DNA of 64,000 nucleotides, taken from positions 1 through 64,000 of the forward strand of contig NZ_CP071528.1 of the NCBI RefSeq assembly GCF_023921225.1. The letters are read 5' to 3'. A model generated the notes under the pieces. The model was given only the letters and a program-made list of their open reading frames with translations, made no database searches and was not told where the DNA came from. Shown piece after piece: positions 54,166 through 63,440 of the stretch (position 1 is its first letter; the number at the start of each line of letters is the position of its first letter). The position numbers and the translations under genes are program-made. Source of the DNA: Legionella lytica (lineage in GTDB: Bacteria > Pseudomonadota > Gammaproteobacteria > Legionellales > Legionellaceae).

Positions 54166-55055
54166 GTAAAAGCTATGGTTAGCCAACGTCTTGGGGAGTC
54201 TTCTCCAAGAGCCAATGCGATTTCATTACGAATTTCATCCAAGGTTTCAATGCTTGGAATTGGAAAATTCATGGGTAGTACTATATGTATTTCAATAAAC
54301 TGTGCACGTCCTATTTTTGCAACGTAGCTTGTATAGGTTTTGAAATTACGCTGTTTTAAAAGCTGCTCTAAAAAGTTTCTTATTTTTTCATCAAGCTCCA
54401 AGGGAGCCATGCGAAATATGTCTCGCAGTGCATCTCGGATAGTGGCCATAGGCACAAAAATCAAACAAGCAGTAAGAGTCGCCAAAATAAGGGGATCGAT
54501 GTAAGGGGTAAAATATCCGTAGACCCCACCATGTAACAACGCGGCGAGACCAAACGCCAATAGGAGAGATGCGGAGATCAATCCAGACATTAGCCAACTT
54601 TGAATGTCTAATCGTAAGAATTCGGACTTGATTTTTCGGTTTATTTTAATCAAGTAAAAATACATACCCGTGGATAAAAAAAAGACCAACAGAGCAAACA
54701 CAAAGGCCCAATCAAAATTCAACTCATGCCCACCAGACATTATACTGCCTATGGCATTTATCATCGCATAAGCACAAAGAAGTATTAGAATACTACCATT
54801 CAAAACAAGAACCATAGGTTCAATATGCCAATAACCGTATTGAAATCTTCGGTCCCCTGTTCTTGTTAAAAGACGGGCAACAAAAAAGGCCAAGATTGAC
54901 ATAACGGTATCAACCATATTAAACATACCATCAAAGACAATAGCCAATGAACCTGATAATAGCCCAAATAAAATACCTACCACCGCTAAGGTAAAGGTAA
55001 CAGCTATTGATATTTTAAGTGCGCGCCGTTCATGACGCCCCTCGTATATTTGCAT
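54144..55055 (-). CDS. Cation diffusion facilitator (CDF) transporter
   Basis: 303 residues. Six TM helices. The TM2 motif is FDGMFNMVDTVMS (metal-site Asp residues) and the TM3 entry is RRFQYGYWHIEPM. TM5 carries LDIQSWLMSGLISA. A cytosolic C-terminal domain is present. Exports a divalent cation such as Zn, Fe or Co by proton exchange; the metal is not certain. The HxxxD variant of TM5 is LDIQSW, unlike ZitB-type Zn carriers. The 3' end overlaps the broken gene below. Confidence 0.88.
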   Translation of the reverse strand: MQIYEGRHERRALKISIAVTFTLAVVGILFGLLSGSLAIVFDGMFNMVDTVMSILAFFVARLLTRTGDRRFQYGYWHIEPMVLVLNGSILILLCAYAMINAIGSIMSGGHELNFDWAFVFALLVFFLSTGMYFYLIKINRKIKSEFLRLDIQSWLMSGLISASLLLAFGLAALLHGGVYGYFTPYIDPLILATLTACLIFVPMATIRDALRDIFRMAPLELDEKIRNFLEQLLKQRNFKTYTSYVAKIGRAQFIEIHIVLPMNFPIPSIETLDEIRNEIALALGEDSPRRWLTIAFTANENWI

Positions 55056-55431
55056 TTTAGTGATATCCTGATGTTAAATAAATCTTATCTTTGTATATTA
55101 TTGCTTCAAAAGCTCTGGGTAAATCTATAAGCTTGTATTCGTAGGATCCTTTACTTCGCTGGGTTTAGACAAATCAGTGGATTTTAAGCACATTAACGTT
55201 GTTTTCGTTTGATTCTGCACTTTGATGGGAATAATGGAGCAATACATTTTTGCTGCAAACTCAGAATCAATTCATCACTAGGAAACAAAATGTGTTCTAG
55301 TTAATCGAACTCCTGTCTTATACATTAGACTAATTTTCGATAAAATGATTACTAGCCTCATTATACCATTGTTTTCTCAATGATGGGATATTGCACGCAT
55401 CAGTAATCCGTTTTTTGTTTCAGTAGGATTT
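55056..55431. other. Intergenic region, nothing recognised
   Basis: About 375 bp upstream of the CDF gene. No gene, repeat or RNA recognised beyond the Tn3 TnpA tail at its right edge. Confidence 0.4.
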
Positions 55432-55620
55432 TTACATCAGTGCAACATTAACCCGGTTGATGCTATGCATGTCTCCAGATACGGCTGTAATCTTCAGATC
55501 GCTGGTATTGTTATAAACAATATCCAGAACATGATGGCTTTCATGTTCATTTGCTGAGTTTTTTATTAATGGTCTTGAAATTTGAAGAGGGTTAATGCGC
55601 TCATTTAAATAGTAATTAAA
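55432..55620 (-). mobile_element. Tn3-family transposase (TnpA) fragment
   Basis: The minus strand reads ERINPLQISRPLIKNSANEH, HHVLDIVYNNTSDLKI and TAVSGDMHSINRVNVALM. This matches the region around the catalytic Asp of Tn3 TnpA (LDxIYNNTSD...SGDMHSINxVNFA). About 62 codons remain. Confidence 0.82.
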
Positions 55621-55625
55621 AATTC

Positions 55626-57062
55626 TTAATCATTTTCTAAGCATAATCTTCTGTTGATATAAAATTTACCCCATACAAGTCCCAATACAGCAGCAGTAAA
55701 GGAACCAATCAATACCCCCAGTTTTGCTGCATTGAGTAAATGCTCATTATTGAAAGCTAACATTGCAATAAAAATGGACATTGTAAACCCGATACCAGCC
55801 AGAAGACCTACCAATGCTAAACCTTGCCAATTTACACCTGCGGGTAGTTGACACCATTTTATTCGCACAGACAACCAGCTTATACTTAAGATACCAAGGG
55901 GCTTTCCGACCACCAAAGCTACAGCAACACCAATGAGAATTTGCAGCTCATGATTACCAGCGAACGTGCTCTTGCTTATGCTTACCCCAGCATTTGCCAA
56001 AGCAAATAATGGCATAACCCCGTAAGCTACCCATGGATGTAATGCTTTTTGCACTCGAACAACTGGAGGTAACAATTCCCTATGCGCAAGCTGAATTTTT
56101 CGAAGCGACCGTTCTAACTTATGTTCATCTTCCATGTGTGGATCTCGGCCAGTAAGTTCATTGACCATGCGTGATAACATATCTAAAGGACGCTCCCTCA
56201 TGCGAACGGAAACTACTGGAGTCATTAGACCCAGCACCACTCCTGCCAAAGTTGGATGGGCACCAGTCATTAGGAGCCCGACCCAGATAATGGCCCCCGG
56301 AATAACATAGCTAAAAGCAGAACCAATCCCGATGCGCTGAAAGCCCAGCACTAACATAATACCCACACCTGCAATCAGGAAGCCCCCGAAATTAAGACCA
56401 CCCGAATAGAACAGCGCAATAATAAGCACTGCAATAATGTCGTCAATGATAGCTAGAGTCAGCAAGAATATCCGAATATTTCCCGGGATAGATCGTCCAA
56501 GCAGTGCAAGTACACCTACAGCGAATGCAATATCAGTAGCTGTAGGTATCGCCCATCCATTTTGATGAAGCGGTAAGGAATTGAATCCAAGAAAAATTAA
56601 TGCAGGAACAACAACACCACCAACTGCAGCAATCATTGGAAGTAGTGCCTGCCTTATGTCACTTAATGAACCCTCAAAGATTTCACGACGAATTTCCATA
56701 CCAACAACGAGAAAGAAAAAAGTCATCAGAGCATCATTAATCCAAAAATGTAACGACCTGGAAAACTCATAGTTCCCTAATCTAATAGAAAAAGGTGTGT
56801 GCCAGACATTATTATAGCTCTCTGCTAAAGGTAAATTAGCCCATATTAAGGCTATCGCTGCCGCAACGAGGAGAACAATACCGCTAACGGCCTCTATATG
56901 AAGAAAGCGTTCTATTGAAGCAAAAGCTCTTTCTGCGAGCATTTGAGCACGTGGTAAATCATGCTGTGTAGGATGTCTGTTCATAATTTCATTAAATCCT
57001 GTGAACCTTTTGTTAAAAATTTCTGAAGCCTTAACCTTAGAGTTTGTCTCTATTGAAAGCAA
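55626..57062 (-). CDS. nhaA: Na+/H+ antiporter NhaA
   Basis: 478 residues from a TTG at 57062 with GGTGAAG upstream, or 452 from the ATG at 56984, closer to typical NhaA plus a short extension. Typical NhaA segments: [40 protein letters not shown] and [19 protein letters not shown] with the two adjacent Asp that bind Na+. About 12 TM helices. Gives Na+ and pH homeostasis. Downstream on the same strand lies the Tn3 relic, not an operon partner. Confidence 0.93.
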   Translation of the reverse strand: MLSIETNSKVKASEIFNKRFTGFNEIMNRHPTQHDLPRAQMLAERAFASIERFLHIEAVSGIVLLVAAAIALIWANLPLAESYNNVWHTPFSIRLGNYEFSRSLHFWINDALMTFFFLVVGMEIRREIFEGSLSDIRQALLPMIAAVGGVVVPALIFLGFNSLPLHQNGWAIPTATDIAFAVGVLALLGRSIPGNIRIFLLTLAIIDDIIAVLIIALFYSGGLNFGGFLIAGVGIMLVLGFQRIGIGSAFSYVIPGAIIWVGLLMTGAHPTLAGVVLGLMTPVVSVRMRERPLDMLSRMVNELTGRDPHMEDEHKLERSLRKIQLAHRELLPPVVRVQKALHPWVAYGVMPLFALANAGVSISKSTFAGNHELQILIGVAVALVVGKPLGILSISWLSVRIKWCQLPAGVNWQGLALVGLLAGIGFTMSIFIAMLAFNNEHLLNAAKLGVLIGSFTAAVLGLVWGKFYINRRLCLEND

Positions 57063-57637
57063 GAAAATACTTCACCATTTACTTCGTGCTTTGTATAGTA
57101 TGCTAATTTTATTCAATCATAATTATATAATTTTTAATTCTTTTTCATAAAATCCACCGTAACTACCTTATCTTCTAAAGAGGGCTGACTCAACATAGCC
57201 TTTCTACATATGGGTTATAGCGGGCATGCAGATAAACAGGCGCTATAGAATTAATCCTCTCAGCGTTTAATTCGCTGCATTTTTTCAAGTTCTGAAATAC
57301 GTGGTTCGTTACTGCTGTTTAGAATTTGAAGCTTAGCAACTGCGTTATCTAATTTCTCAAGTATATTTGTTTCTTTTCGGGATAGGAGTCCGATAAATTA
57401 GTTCAAATTTCTTAACTTTCCTATTTTGGAAAATAGATATTTCCTAATTAGAAATTTAAACCTAAAACGAGACTAAATTTACATTTTATTAAATATTATC
57501 AATGCCTTACATGGGAAATAATTTCATTTCTCTCCTTTATGTATATTATTCGAGAGTTGAGCCAATTTAGTTTAACATGGATAATTATCACTCTTTAAGT
57601 AGAAAAATAGACTATCTAAATCTTATAAGGATTAAAT
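57063..57637. other. Intergenic region with repeat and short coding scrap
   Basis: The minus strand from about 57390 to 57260 reads ILEKLDNAVAKLQILNSS and ends EKMQRIKR with a stop that touches the repeat at 57229-57260. No family recognised. The remainder is AT-rich and contains the promoter of the 496-aa gene. Confidence 0.45.
57229..57260 (+). repeat. Diverged third copy of the 33-bp repeat
   Basis: CAGATAAACAGGCGCTATAG onward matches the right arm at 43529-43561. Similarity extends upstream through GGGTTATAG in both places, so a unit of about 55 bp is shared. Confidence 0.6.
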
Positions 57638-59128
57638 ATGAAAGAACTTTCTCCCGAATCATTGGTACATCTGGTTTATCAACTAGCTAAGAGCAAGGAT
57701 GAACTTGAGTTAGCTCATCTGGAAAGCGAAGGTTTTTCTCTGGGGGCCTTTTACTGTGCATATAATGCGGTGATGTTACTAGCCAAGGAAAACAACATCG
57801 AAGCAGTTGAGTTTTTGTTAACACGGTTTAACCTAAGCGTAAATTACGCTGTACAGGGATATGCAATGGGAGGTCATGTCCGTATGGTTAACCAACTGAT
57901 TGCGCAAGGAGCTAGTAAAAATCACGCTGCAAAAGGCTTTGCGATAGGGGGGTACGTCGACGAGGTTAATCAATTAATTGCACAAGGTGTGAACAAAGAT
58001 TATGCCGCAGAAGGCTTTGGCATAGGCGGTCATGTTGATGAAGCCAAACAGCTCATCGCGCAAGGAGCTAGTCGAGATAAAACTACCATGGGGTTTGCGA
58101 TAGGTGGGCATGAGCAGGTGGTCAACCAACTGATTGCGGAGGGAGCGAATAAAAATTACGCCATAGAAGGCTATGCGATAAGTGGACGTGTGCACGAGGT
58201 CAAAGAACTGAGCACGGAAATCGGTGATGAAAATGATGCGCTAGCAGGATTTGCAATGGGAGGACATGTGCATGAAGTTAACCAACTGATGGGTAAAGAA
58301 AGGCCCATAGAATGTGCTCTCATCGGCTATGCGGAAGGCGGACACATCCTTCAAGTCAAGCAACTTATACTCCAAGCGAGCCTCCCCATGAGTAAAAACG
58401 ATCTGGTTATTAGTTATGCACAAGGAGGGCATGTTAAGCCAGTCAACGAACTCATCGCCCAAGGAGCAAGCCCAGAGTGTGCTCTATCGGGTTATGCGAA
58501 GAGAGGATACCTGAAAGAGGTCAATGAGCTCTTGTCTCAAAAAGGGGCTGCCCATTATGCAGATTGGGCTGCATCGAGCTATGGACTAGGAGGGTATATT
58601 AATGAAGCAAATCTGTTACCTCTGATGAGTTTTACCCATGCTCAAGAACTAAGAAAGTGTATTGCAGAAAAATATATTATGGGTTTATTGAATTTAAGGC
58701 AATCTACTCACAGTGAAAAAGAAAGAAAGCAAATTATAGGAGAGTATATGCTTCAGCACCTCCCTGAACTAATGAAGAGGGCAGAAAAGCTAAATCAACT
58801 GATGAGAGAAAATAACCTCAATTTGGAACAAGCAAAAGGCTATATATCAACAGCCGCAAATGTCTGGGCCTTTCAAGGGCAGCAATTAGTTAGAGAAGGA
58901 AAAATTCCAGTAGATATATACTTTCACATTTTTTCTTTTATTAATGGATGCTCTGATAATGACAATATCAAAATTATTGATGCAGCTAATCAGAAACTGA
59001 GAGATAACGTGGTTAGTGCTTCGAGAACAGGATGGTTTTCTTGGTTTAAAACTCAAGATTCTTTGGAAAAATTAGAAGTAGAAGCAGAAGAAAGATACCA
59101 AAATAGAATGAAACCCTTTTCTGAGTAG
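57638..59128 (+). CDS. 26-residue-repeat protein, candidate effector
   Basis: 496 residues. Residues about 74-330 contain about ten units of 26 residues with the pattern (Y/F)A(I/M)GGHVxxVNQLIAQGA, a short-loop ankyrin-like solenoid. The C-terminal region has a segment KIPVDIYFHIFSFINGCSDN that looks like an F-box core. The tail is acidic (KLEVEAEERYQNRMKPFSE), like a Dot/Icm E-block. No signal peptide. AAGGATTAAAT lies before the ATG. Solenoid plus F-box is the layout of known effectors such as AnkB; here it is inference. Confidence 0.72.
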   Translation: MKELSPESLVHLVYQLAKSKDELELAHLESEGFSLGAFYCAYNAVMLLAKENNIEAVEFLLTRFNLSVNYAVQGYAMGGHVRMVNQLIAQGASKNHAAKGFAIGGYVDEVNQLIAQGVNKDYAAEGFGIGGHVDEAKQLIAQGASRDKTTMGFAIGGHEQVVNQLIAEGANKNYAIEGYAISGRVHEVKELSTEIGDENDALAGFAMGGHVHEVNQLMGKERPIECALIGYAEGGHILQVKQLILQASLPMSKNDLVISYAQGGHVKPVNELIAQGASPECALSGYAKRGYLKEVNELLSQKGAAHYADWAASSYGLGGYINEANLLPLMSFTHAQELRKCIAEKYIMGLLNLRQSTHSEKERKQIIGEYMLQHLPELMKRAEKLNQLMRENNLNLEQAKGYISTAANVWAFQGQQLVREGKIPVDIYFHIFSFINGCSDNDNIKIIDAANQKLRDNVVSASRTGWFSWFKTQDSLEKLEVEAEERYQNRMKPFSE

Positions 59129-59214
59129 ATGCTTTTAAATTTCTTCGCTGGTCTGTGTAAATTGAGCGAATTACAAGGCCAGCGTATACCTTGAAGAATT
59201 AAATTAGGATCCAT

Positions 59215-59650
59215 TGCAAAACGAAAAGTGAGCCTTAAAATCTGCGCCCTGCTCAATAAGGCGAGTAATAAAAGTGCGTCGTCCCGAAGGTGAACTTGCA
59301 CCAACAAGCCCTGATTTATCGTACATCCCTCGAAACCATTTTTGCAGCGTGTTTTCTGTGAATCGACTTTTTCGTTGTGTTTGAAATAGCGATTTATTCA
59401 GTGGTATCCCTTTACTGTATTTAAATGAGCTTGCAGGATTTCTCGTTATGGCCCTTTGGTCATGGTGCGCTTTAAACTGATTTCATCAAGTAACTGGTAT
59501 TGAGAATTGGCCTCATCGCCAATAGTAAGCGAAGCCATTTCTTTTGCACGCAATCCCAATCCAAAGGAACAATAAATCATTGCCATATTTGAGGATCTGT
59601 AATTTTAAAACATCCTTGAAAAATAAAGGGAGTATCCCAAACCGCAACTA
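59215..59650 (-). pseudogene. Truncated tyrosine recombinase (phage-type integrase)
   Basis: The minus strand contains SFGLGLRAKEMASLTIGDEA (the first catalytic Arg region) and DEISLKRTMTKG. After frame changes it reads LQKWFRGMYDKSGLVGAS and SGRRTFITRLIEQGADFKA (the Arg-x-x-His box). It then ends abruptly before the catalytic Tyr at GGATCCATTGCAAAACG (59214 on), which resembles the IS6-type end. Internal stops are present. Confidence 0.8.
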
Positions 59651-59829
59651 GCACAAGGGTTTCAACATTAATTCCTGCAAATTTTTGCTTATCTGACATG
59701 ATGTCTCAGTTCCTAATTTAATTTAGCAGAGGGGTAGGGGCTTGAATCTTGAATTGTAACCACAAATTCTATTTCCTAACATCTTGTCCTCTTCAACTCT
59801 TAAAATATAAAATTTATTTTACGCGTTCT

Positions 59830-61098
59830 CTAATGGAAGAAAAAAGAGTAAAACATTAATAGCGTGGATACAGTCATTAAAATCAAAGTAAGCCATCCTA
59901 ATGCATTGGCGAGTATTTTATTTTTAAATTTACCCATAATTTTCTCATTATTGGAAATAAGAATAATTAAATAAATAAGGGGCAATGCCACAATACAGTT
60001 CAATACCGCGGCGATAATCAATCCGCTTATTAGGTCAATATGCAAAATATTTAACAGGAAGCCTACAAAGAAGGAGAGAATAATAATTCCATAGAAACTT
60101 TTGGCTTCATCACATGGATAAAACAGCCCATTTTTACAGCGAAATATGGTCGCAATAGCATAAGAGGAGGAGGTCGCTAATATAGGAATACTCATCAATC
60201 CAAGACCAATAATTCCGATAGAAAAAATAAGTTTAGCGATATATCCCGCATGAGGAAATCCCTTGACTATGGGTTCTAATGCTTTGGCAGCATCCGCAGC
60301 AGTAGCAATATTTTGAATTCCATGAGTATGTAAAGTAATACCAATTACAGCAATAATAGACCAGGTGCATATTTGAGAAAATAACATACCAATGAAATTA
60401 TCTTTACGTAGCAAAGATAATTTCGTTATCGTCATGCGGGTAAATTTATGAGCTCTTTTGTTCTTATGATTTTCCTCTGCTTCTTGAGCGGCTTGCCAAA
60501 AAAACATATACGGAGAAATGGAGGTTCCAAATAGGGCTGTGAGCATAAAAAAATATTCTTTAGAGAAGGTAATATGAGGAATAAAGGTGCGTTTTAAAAG
60601 CTCTAACCAAGGTGTATCTACAATAAAAAGGGAGATAGGATAAATTAAAATAAATAAACACAACCATTTTAGTATCTTCACGTATTTATCATAGGGGAAA
60701 TAAATAATAGAAAAAAGTGTTAGCACGCTAAACAATGCTAATCCAATGAATTCATTTATAGGTAAAAGAAGTTTTAATGCGGCACTCATCGCACCCAAAT
60801 CAGCGCCTAAATTAATGGTATTGGTGATAAATAAACTGATAACGAGAGGAAATAATATTTTGTTTCCATACTGTTTTTTAATTACTCCAGCAAGCCCTTT
60901 GCTATTAACGGCACCAATTCGCGCGCACATTTCCTGAATTGCGGTCATTAGAGGAAGCATAAGTAAAACAGACCATAATTGTCCAAAACCAAATTTAGCG
61001 CCTGATTGAGCGCATGTGGCGATTCCAGAAGGATCATTATCTGAAATACCTGTTATTAATCCAGGGCCTAAATTACGAAACAGTTTAACTTTTTTCAT
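59830..61098 (-). CDS. Nramp-related divalent metal transporter, non-canonical motifs
   Basis: 422 residues with 11 TM helices. Canonical Nramp has DPGN in TM1 and MPHN in TM6. Here TM1 is SDNDPSGIATCAQSGA and TM6 reads GTSISPYMFFWQAAQEAEE. This variant is seen in a distinct Nramp-like clade whose metal preference is unclear, possibly Mg2+ or Mn2+. Monocistronic; the upstream 61099-61242 has no recognised metal-regulator site. Confidence 0.85.
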   Translation of the reverse strand: MKKVKLFRNLGPGLITGISDNDPSGIATCAQSGAKFGFGQLWSVLLMLPLMTAIQEMCARIGAVNSKGLAGVIKKQYGNKILFPLVISLFITNTINLGADLGAMSAALKLLLPINEFIGLALFSVLTLFSIIYFPYDKYVKILKWLCLFILIYPISLFIVDTPWLELLKRTFIPHITFSKEYFFMLTALFGTSISPYMFFWQAAQEAEENHKNKRAHKFTRMTITKLSLLRKDNFIGMLFSQICTWSIIAVIGITLHTHGIQNIATAADAAKALEPIVKGFPHAGYIAKLIFSIGIIGLGLMSIPILATSSSYAIATIFRCKNGLFYPCDEAKSFYGIIILSFFVGFLLNILHIDLISGLIIAAVLNCIVALPLIYLIILISNNEKIMGKFKNKILANALGWLTLILMTVSTLLMFYSFFFH

Positions 61099-61242
61099 TT
61101 TATTTCCCTTTAATATTCAGATTGAGCTTTTAGGAATCCGTTTTCTAATCTGCTCAGAATAAGCTAAAAATAAAATAGTTCTGGCCAGGTATAATCTTAC
61201 ATTGCTAGACCCTGACTTAGTACTTTCCATAATCAAGTTCTT

Positions 61243-62187
61243 TTAATTTTGTTGAATCTGTTTATAAGTCCTTCCCAAGGATTCTAAATCTCGTTCGCCA
61301 TGGTTTTGGCGTAAGAATAAGTTAAGCTCCTCATAACGTTGATGAATTAATGCATCACAGGCTAAAGGAAAGGGACCATAGGTGCGGGCAAAACGAGTTA
61401 AAATATTGGTACACAGTTGTTCTATTATATGTCGTGTCCTTAATGCTAATTGGTGGAGCTGCATGAAGTTTAATCCCTCCATTATTTCTTTTCCTGAACT
61501 TTCTAAAACACAACGAATCGTCCAAATATTGGATTCCATTGCAGCAATATGAGCTAGTGTATGAGCATCTTGTCGAGAATTGTTTAGACTATACTCAACA
61601 AGCCCCGCAGCACCTCCACCCCAACATGCAGCTGGACCTAAAGCTCCTTGCCAAAATCCATCGCGTGCAAGATACCATCCTTTATTTTTAATAAAGCTTT
61701 TATCCTCCACTGGAAAATTGGTAAACGTCAGGGTGGCGGTATTAGTGTCTCTAAACGCAGAAGTAATCCAGGAGTCATTGTTTATCTCAATATGTTCTTT
61801 GGATGAAGGCTGAGTTAAATCCACGTCAAGGAGCCATCCTTCAGAAGTAATTAATGCCCGGTCTACAATTCCTGCGCCACTACAAAACATTTTAGTTCCG
61901 TTAAGAACCCATAGAGTGTTTTTCTTATTGAGAGTTAACAGATTGTGAGGTATTTCGGATGCCCATACGGCATATAAGGCATTTTTTTTGATCGGATGAT
62001 TGGCCTCATGTAAGATTGCTAGTGCATCCCAATGAGCTTCTGCAAGCTTTGCTAAAGATAATCCCATATGGCCTACATTAAATAAATGTAATAAACGCTC
62101 TATAGGATTGATTTTTTTAGGTAGGAGGTCGGTTTGTTGTACTAGTTTACGTACTTCACTCTCTAAATTGTCCATAGTTTCGTCCAT
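61243..62187 (-). CDS. Acyl-CoA dehydrogenase-like protein
   Basis: 314 residues, shorter than the usual 380. Fold pattern of acyl-CoA dehydrogenases: LHLFNVGHMGLSLAKLAEAH, an LVVNGxK-like segment (WVLNGTKMFCSGAGIVDRAL) and the helical C-terminal bundle. The typical catalytic Glu region is not clear. Last gene of an overlapping four-gene cluster; overlaps the glycosyltransferase by 32 bp. Confidence 0.8.
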   Translation of the reverse strand: MDETMDNLESEVRKLVQQTDLLPKKINPIERLLHLFNVGHMGLSLAKLAEAHWDALAILHEANHPIKKNALYAVWASEIPHNLLTLNKKNTLWVLNGTKMFCSGAGIVDRALITSEGWLLDVDLTQPSSKEHIEINNDSWITSAFRDTNTATLTFTNFPVEDKSFIKNKGWYLARDGFWQGALGPAACWGGGAAGLVEYSLNNSRQDAHTLAHIAAMESNIWTIRCVLESSGKEIMEGLNFMQLHQLALRTRHIIEQLCTNILTRFARTYGPFPLACDALIHQRYEELNLFLRQNHGERDLESLGRTYKQIQQN

Positions 62188-62875
62188 TGAATGAGGTTAG
62201 TTTTTCCGCAAATCCATGAGGGGCACGTCCTTGTTTGCGACCACTTGTAATTACAAAACAATCAGCATGTGATTTTAAATTCAAGCTTAAGGTTTTCATT
62301 CTATTCCAGAGATCATGATCTTCCGCTGTAACCAGCGGTTTCCAGCCGCCCGTTCTTAGGTAAACATCGGCGCGTATACCCAGATTGGCACCATGAATAT
62401 GAGGGTGGGAATCATCTTCATAAATTATGTATTGATTTTGAAATAATTCTGGAACTTGGGATTCATGTTCGGAATAGGAGTCTACTTTGACAATCCCTGC
62501 AAGGGCATGAGTTCCTTGATTTGCCCATAGGATGTGATTGGCGAGCCAATTTTTGGGGACTTCGCAATCAGCATCCGTATTGGCCAACCAACAGGCCTCT
62601 AATGAGCCTTGATAACGATTAAGAGCTTCTTCTGTAGCATATCGTCTGGCAAAGCCTACATTACCTTCGCTAATTTCTAAAACAATTCCCTGCGGGCCAA
62701 TAATATTTTGGGCTATTTTAAACGTATTATCGCTCGAGGAATCAACGCAACAAATTATATCTGTGTGAATTGATTTAGGGAGTAATTGGGTCGCGTTAAT
62801 AATGGAATAAAGGCATCGGGGTAGAAGTTTTTCTTCATTTTTAGCTGGAATGAGAATGCAAATATGTTTAATCAT
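62156..62875 (-). CDS. Family 2 glycosyltransferase
   Basis: 239 residues. The GT-A start is ICILIPAKNEEKLLPRCLYS, with CCVDSSSDNTFKIAQ and the metal-binding Asp region ANTDADCEVPKNWL. A C-terminal segment TGGWKPLVTAEDHDLWNRM holds the catalytic ED. It transfers a sugar from a nucleotide donor. Overlaps both neighbours (8 and 32 bp). Confidence 0.9.
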   Translation of the reverse strand: MIKHICILIPAKNEEKLLPRCLYSIINATQLLPKSIHTDIICCVDSSSDNTFKIAQNIIGPQGIVLEISEGNVGFARRYATEEALNRYQGSLEACWLANTDADCEVPKNWLANHILWANQGTHALAGIVKVDSYSEHESQVPELFQNQYIIYEDDSHPHIHGANLGIRADVYLRTGGWKPLVTAEDHDLWNRMKTLSLNLKSHADCFVITSGRKQGRAPHGFAEKLTSFNGRNYGQFRE

Positions 62876-63440
62876 TATTTTTTTCCCAATAGTCTAAGCG
62901 AAAATCCTTGGTACGCACGCTTCGTTTTAATTGAAAAACGTTTAAGGAACAAATTATAGAATGCACTTCATCTGCACTGAGTATGTGATCTGATGACGTT
63001 CCTAACCAATGAGAAGCGAGAAGATGAAATGAGGAGGTTTTACTGATAAGAATTTTTTTAATAATATTCTCCCATTCCTCTGGGTAAAAATAATACCCAA
63101 TCTCACTTAAAATAAATAAATCCGTATTGGGGTTAGCCACATAATTGCTTAGGGAATCACATTGGATTTTAACATTGGCTAATGCATGGCATCTTTTTTG
63201 GGCTATTGTGGCGGCAGTATGGGAGATATCAATCGCCTCAACAAATTGAGCTATCTGAGCTAGTTTTTCTGTTAAAATACCTATAGAACATCCCGCTTCA
63301 AAAATATAATGAGGGCGTTGATTACGAACAATGTCGCAAATTTTCTCATACCGATTTAATTCGTAAGCGTTTGAAGCAAATCGCCATGGGTCTGGATTAT
63401 TTTGATACATCATTTCGAAAAATTCAGCGTTAATATTCAT
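62868..63440 (-). CDS. NodS-like SAM methyltransferase
   Basis: 190 residues. NPDPWRFASNAYELNRYEKI is the typical NodS/SAM-MTase opening. SAM loop FEAGCSIGILTEKLA and acidic tip VEAIDISHTAA. The NodS family N-methylates a deacetylated glucosamine; here its partner PIG-L deacetylase is next door, which makes the same order of reactions possible. Overlaps the neighbours by 8 and 11 bp. Confidence 0.85.
   Translation of the reverse strand: MNINAEFFEMMYQNNPDPWRFASNAYELNRYEKICDIVRNQRPHYIFEAGCSIGILTEKLAQIAQFVEAIDISHTAATIAQKRCHALANVKIQCDSLSNYVANPNTDLFILSEIGYYFYPEEWENIIKKILISKTSSFHLLASHWLGTSSDHILSADEVHSIICSLNVFQLKRSVRTKDFRLDYWEKNND

Noticed and set aside
57860..58620. Regular repeats that might be a CRISPR or satellite array
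   Set aside because: The period is 78 bp, in frame, with protein-level conservation and no constant DNA repeat; it encodes a solenoid.
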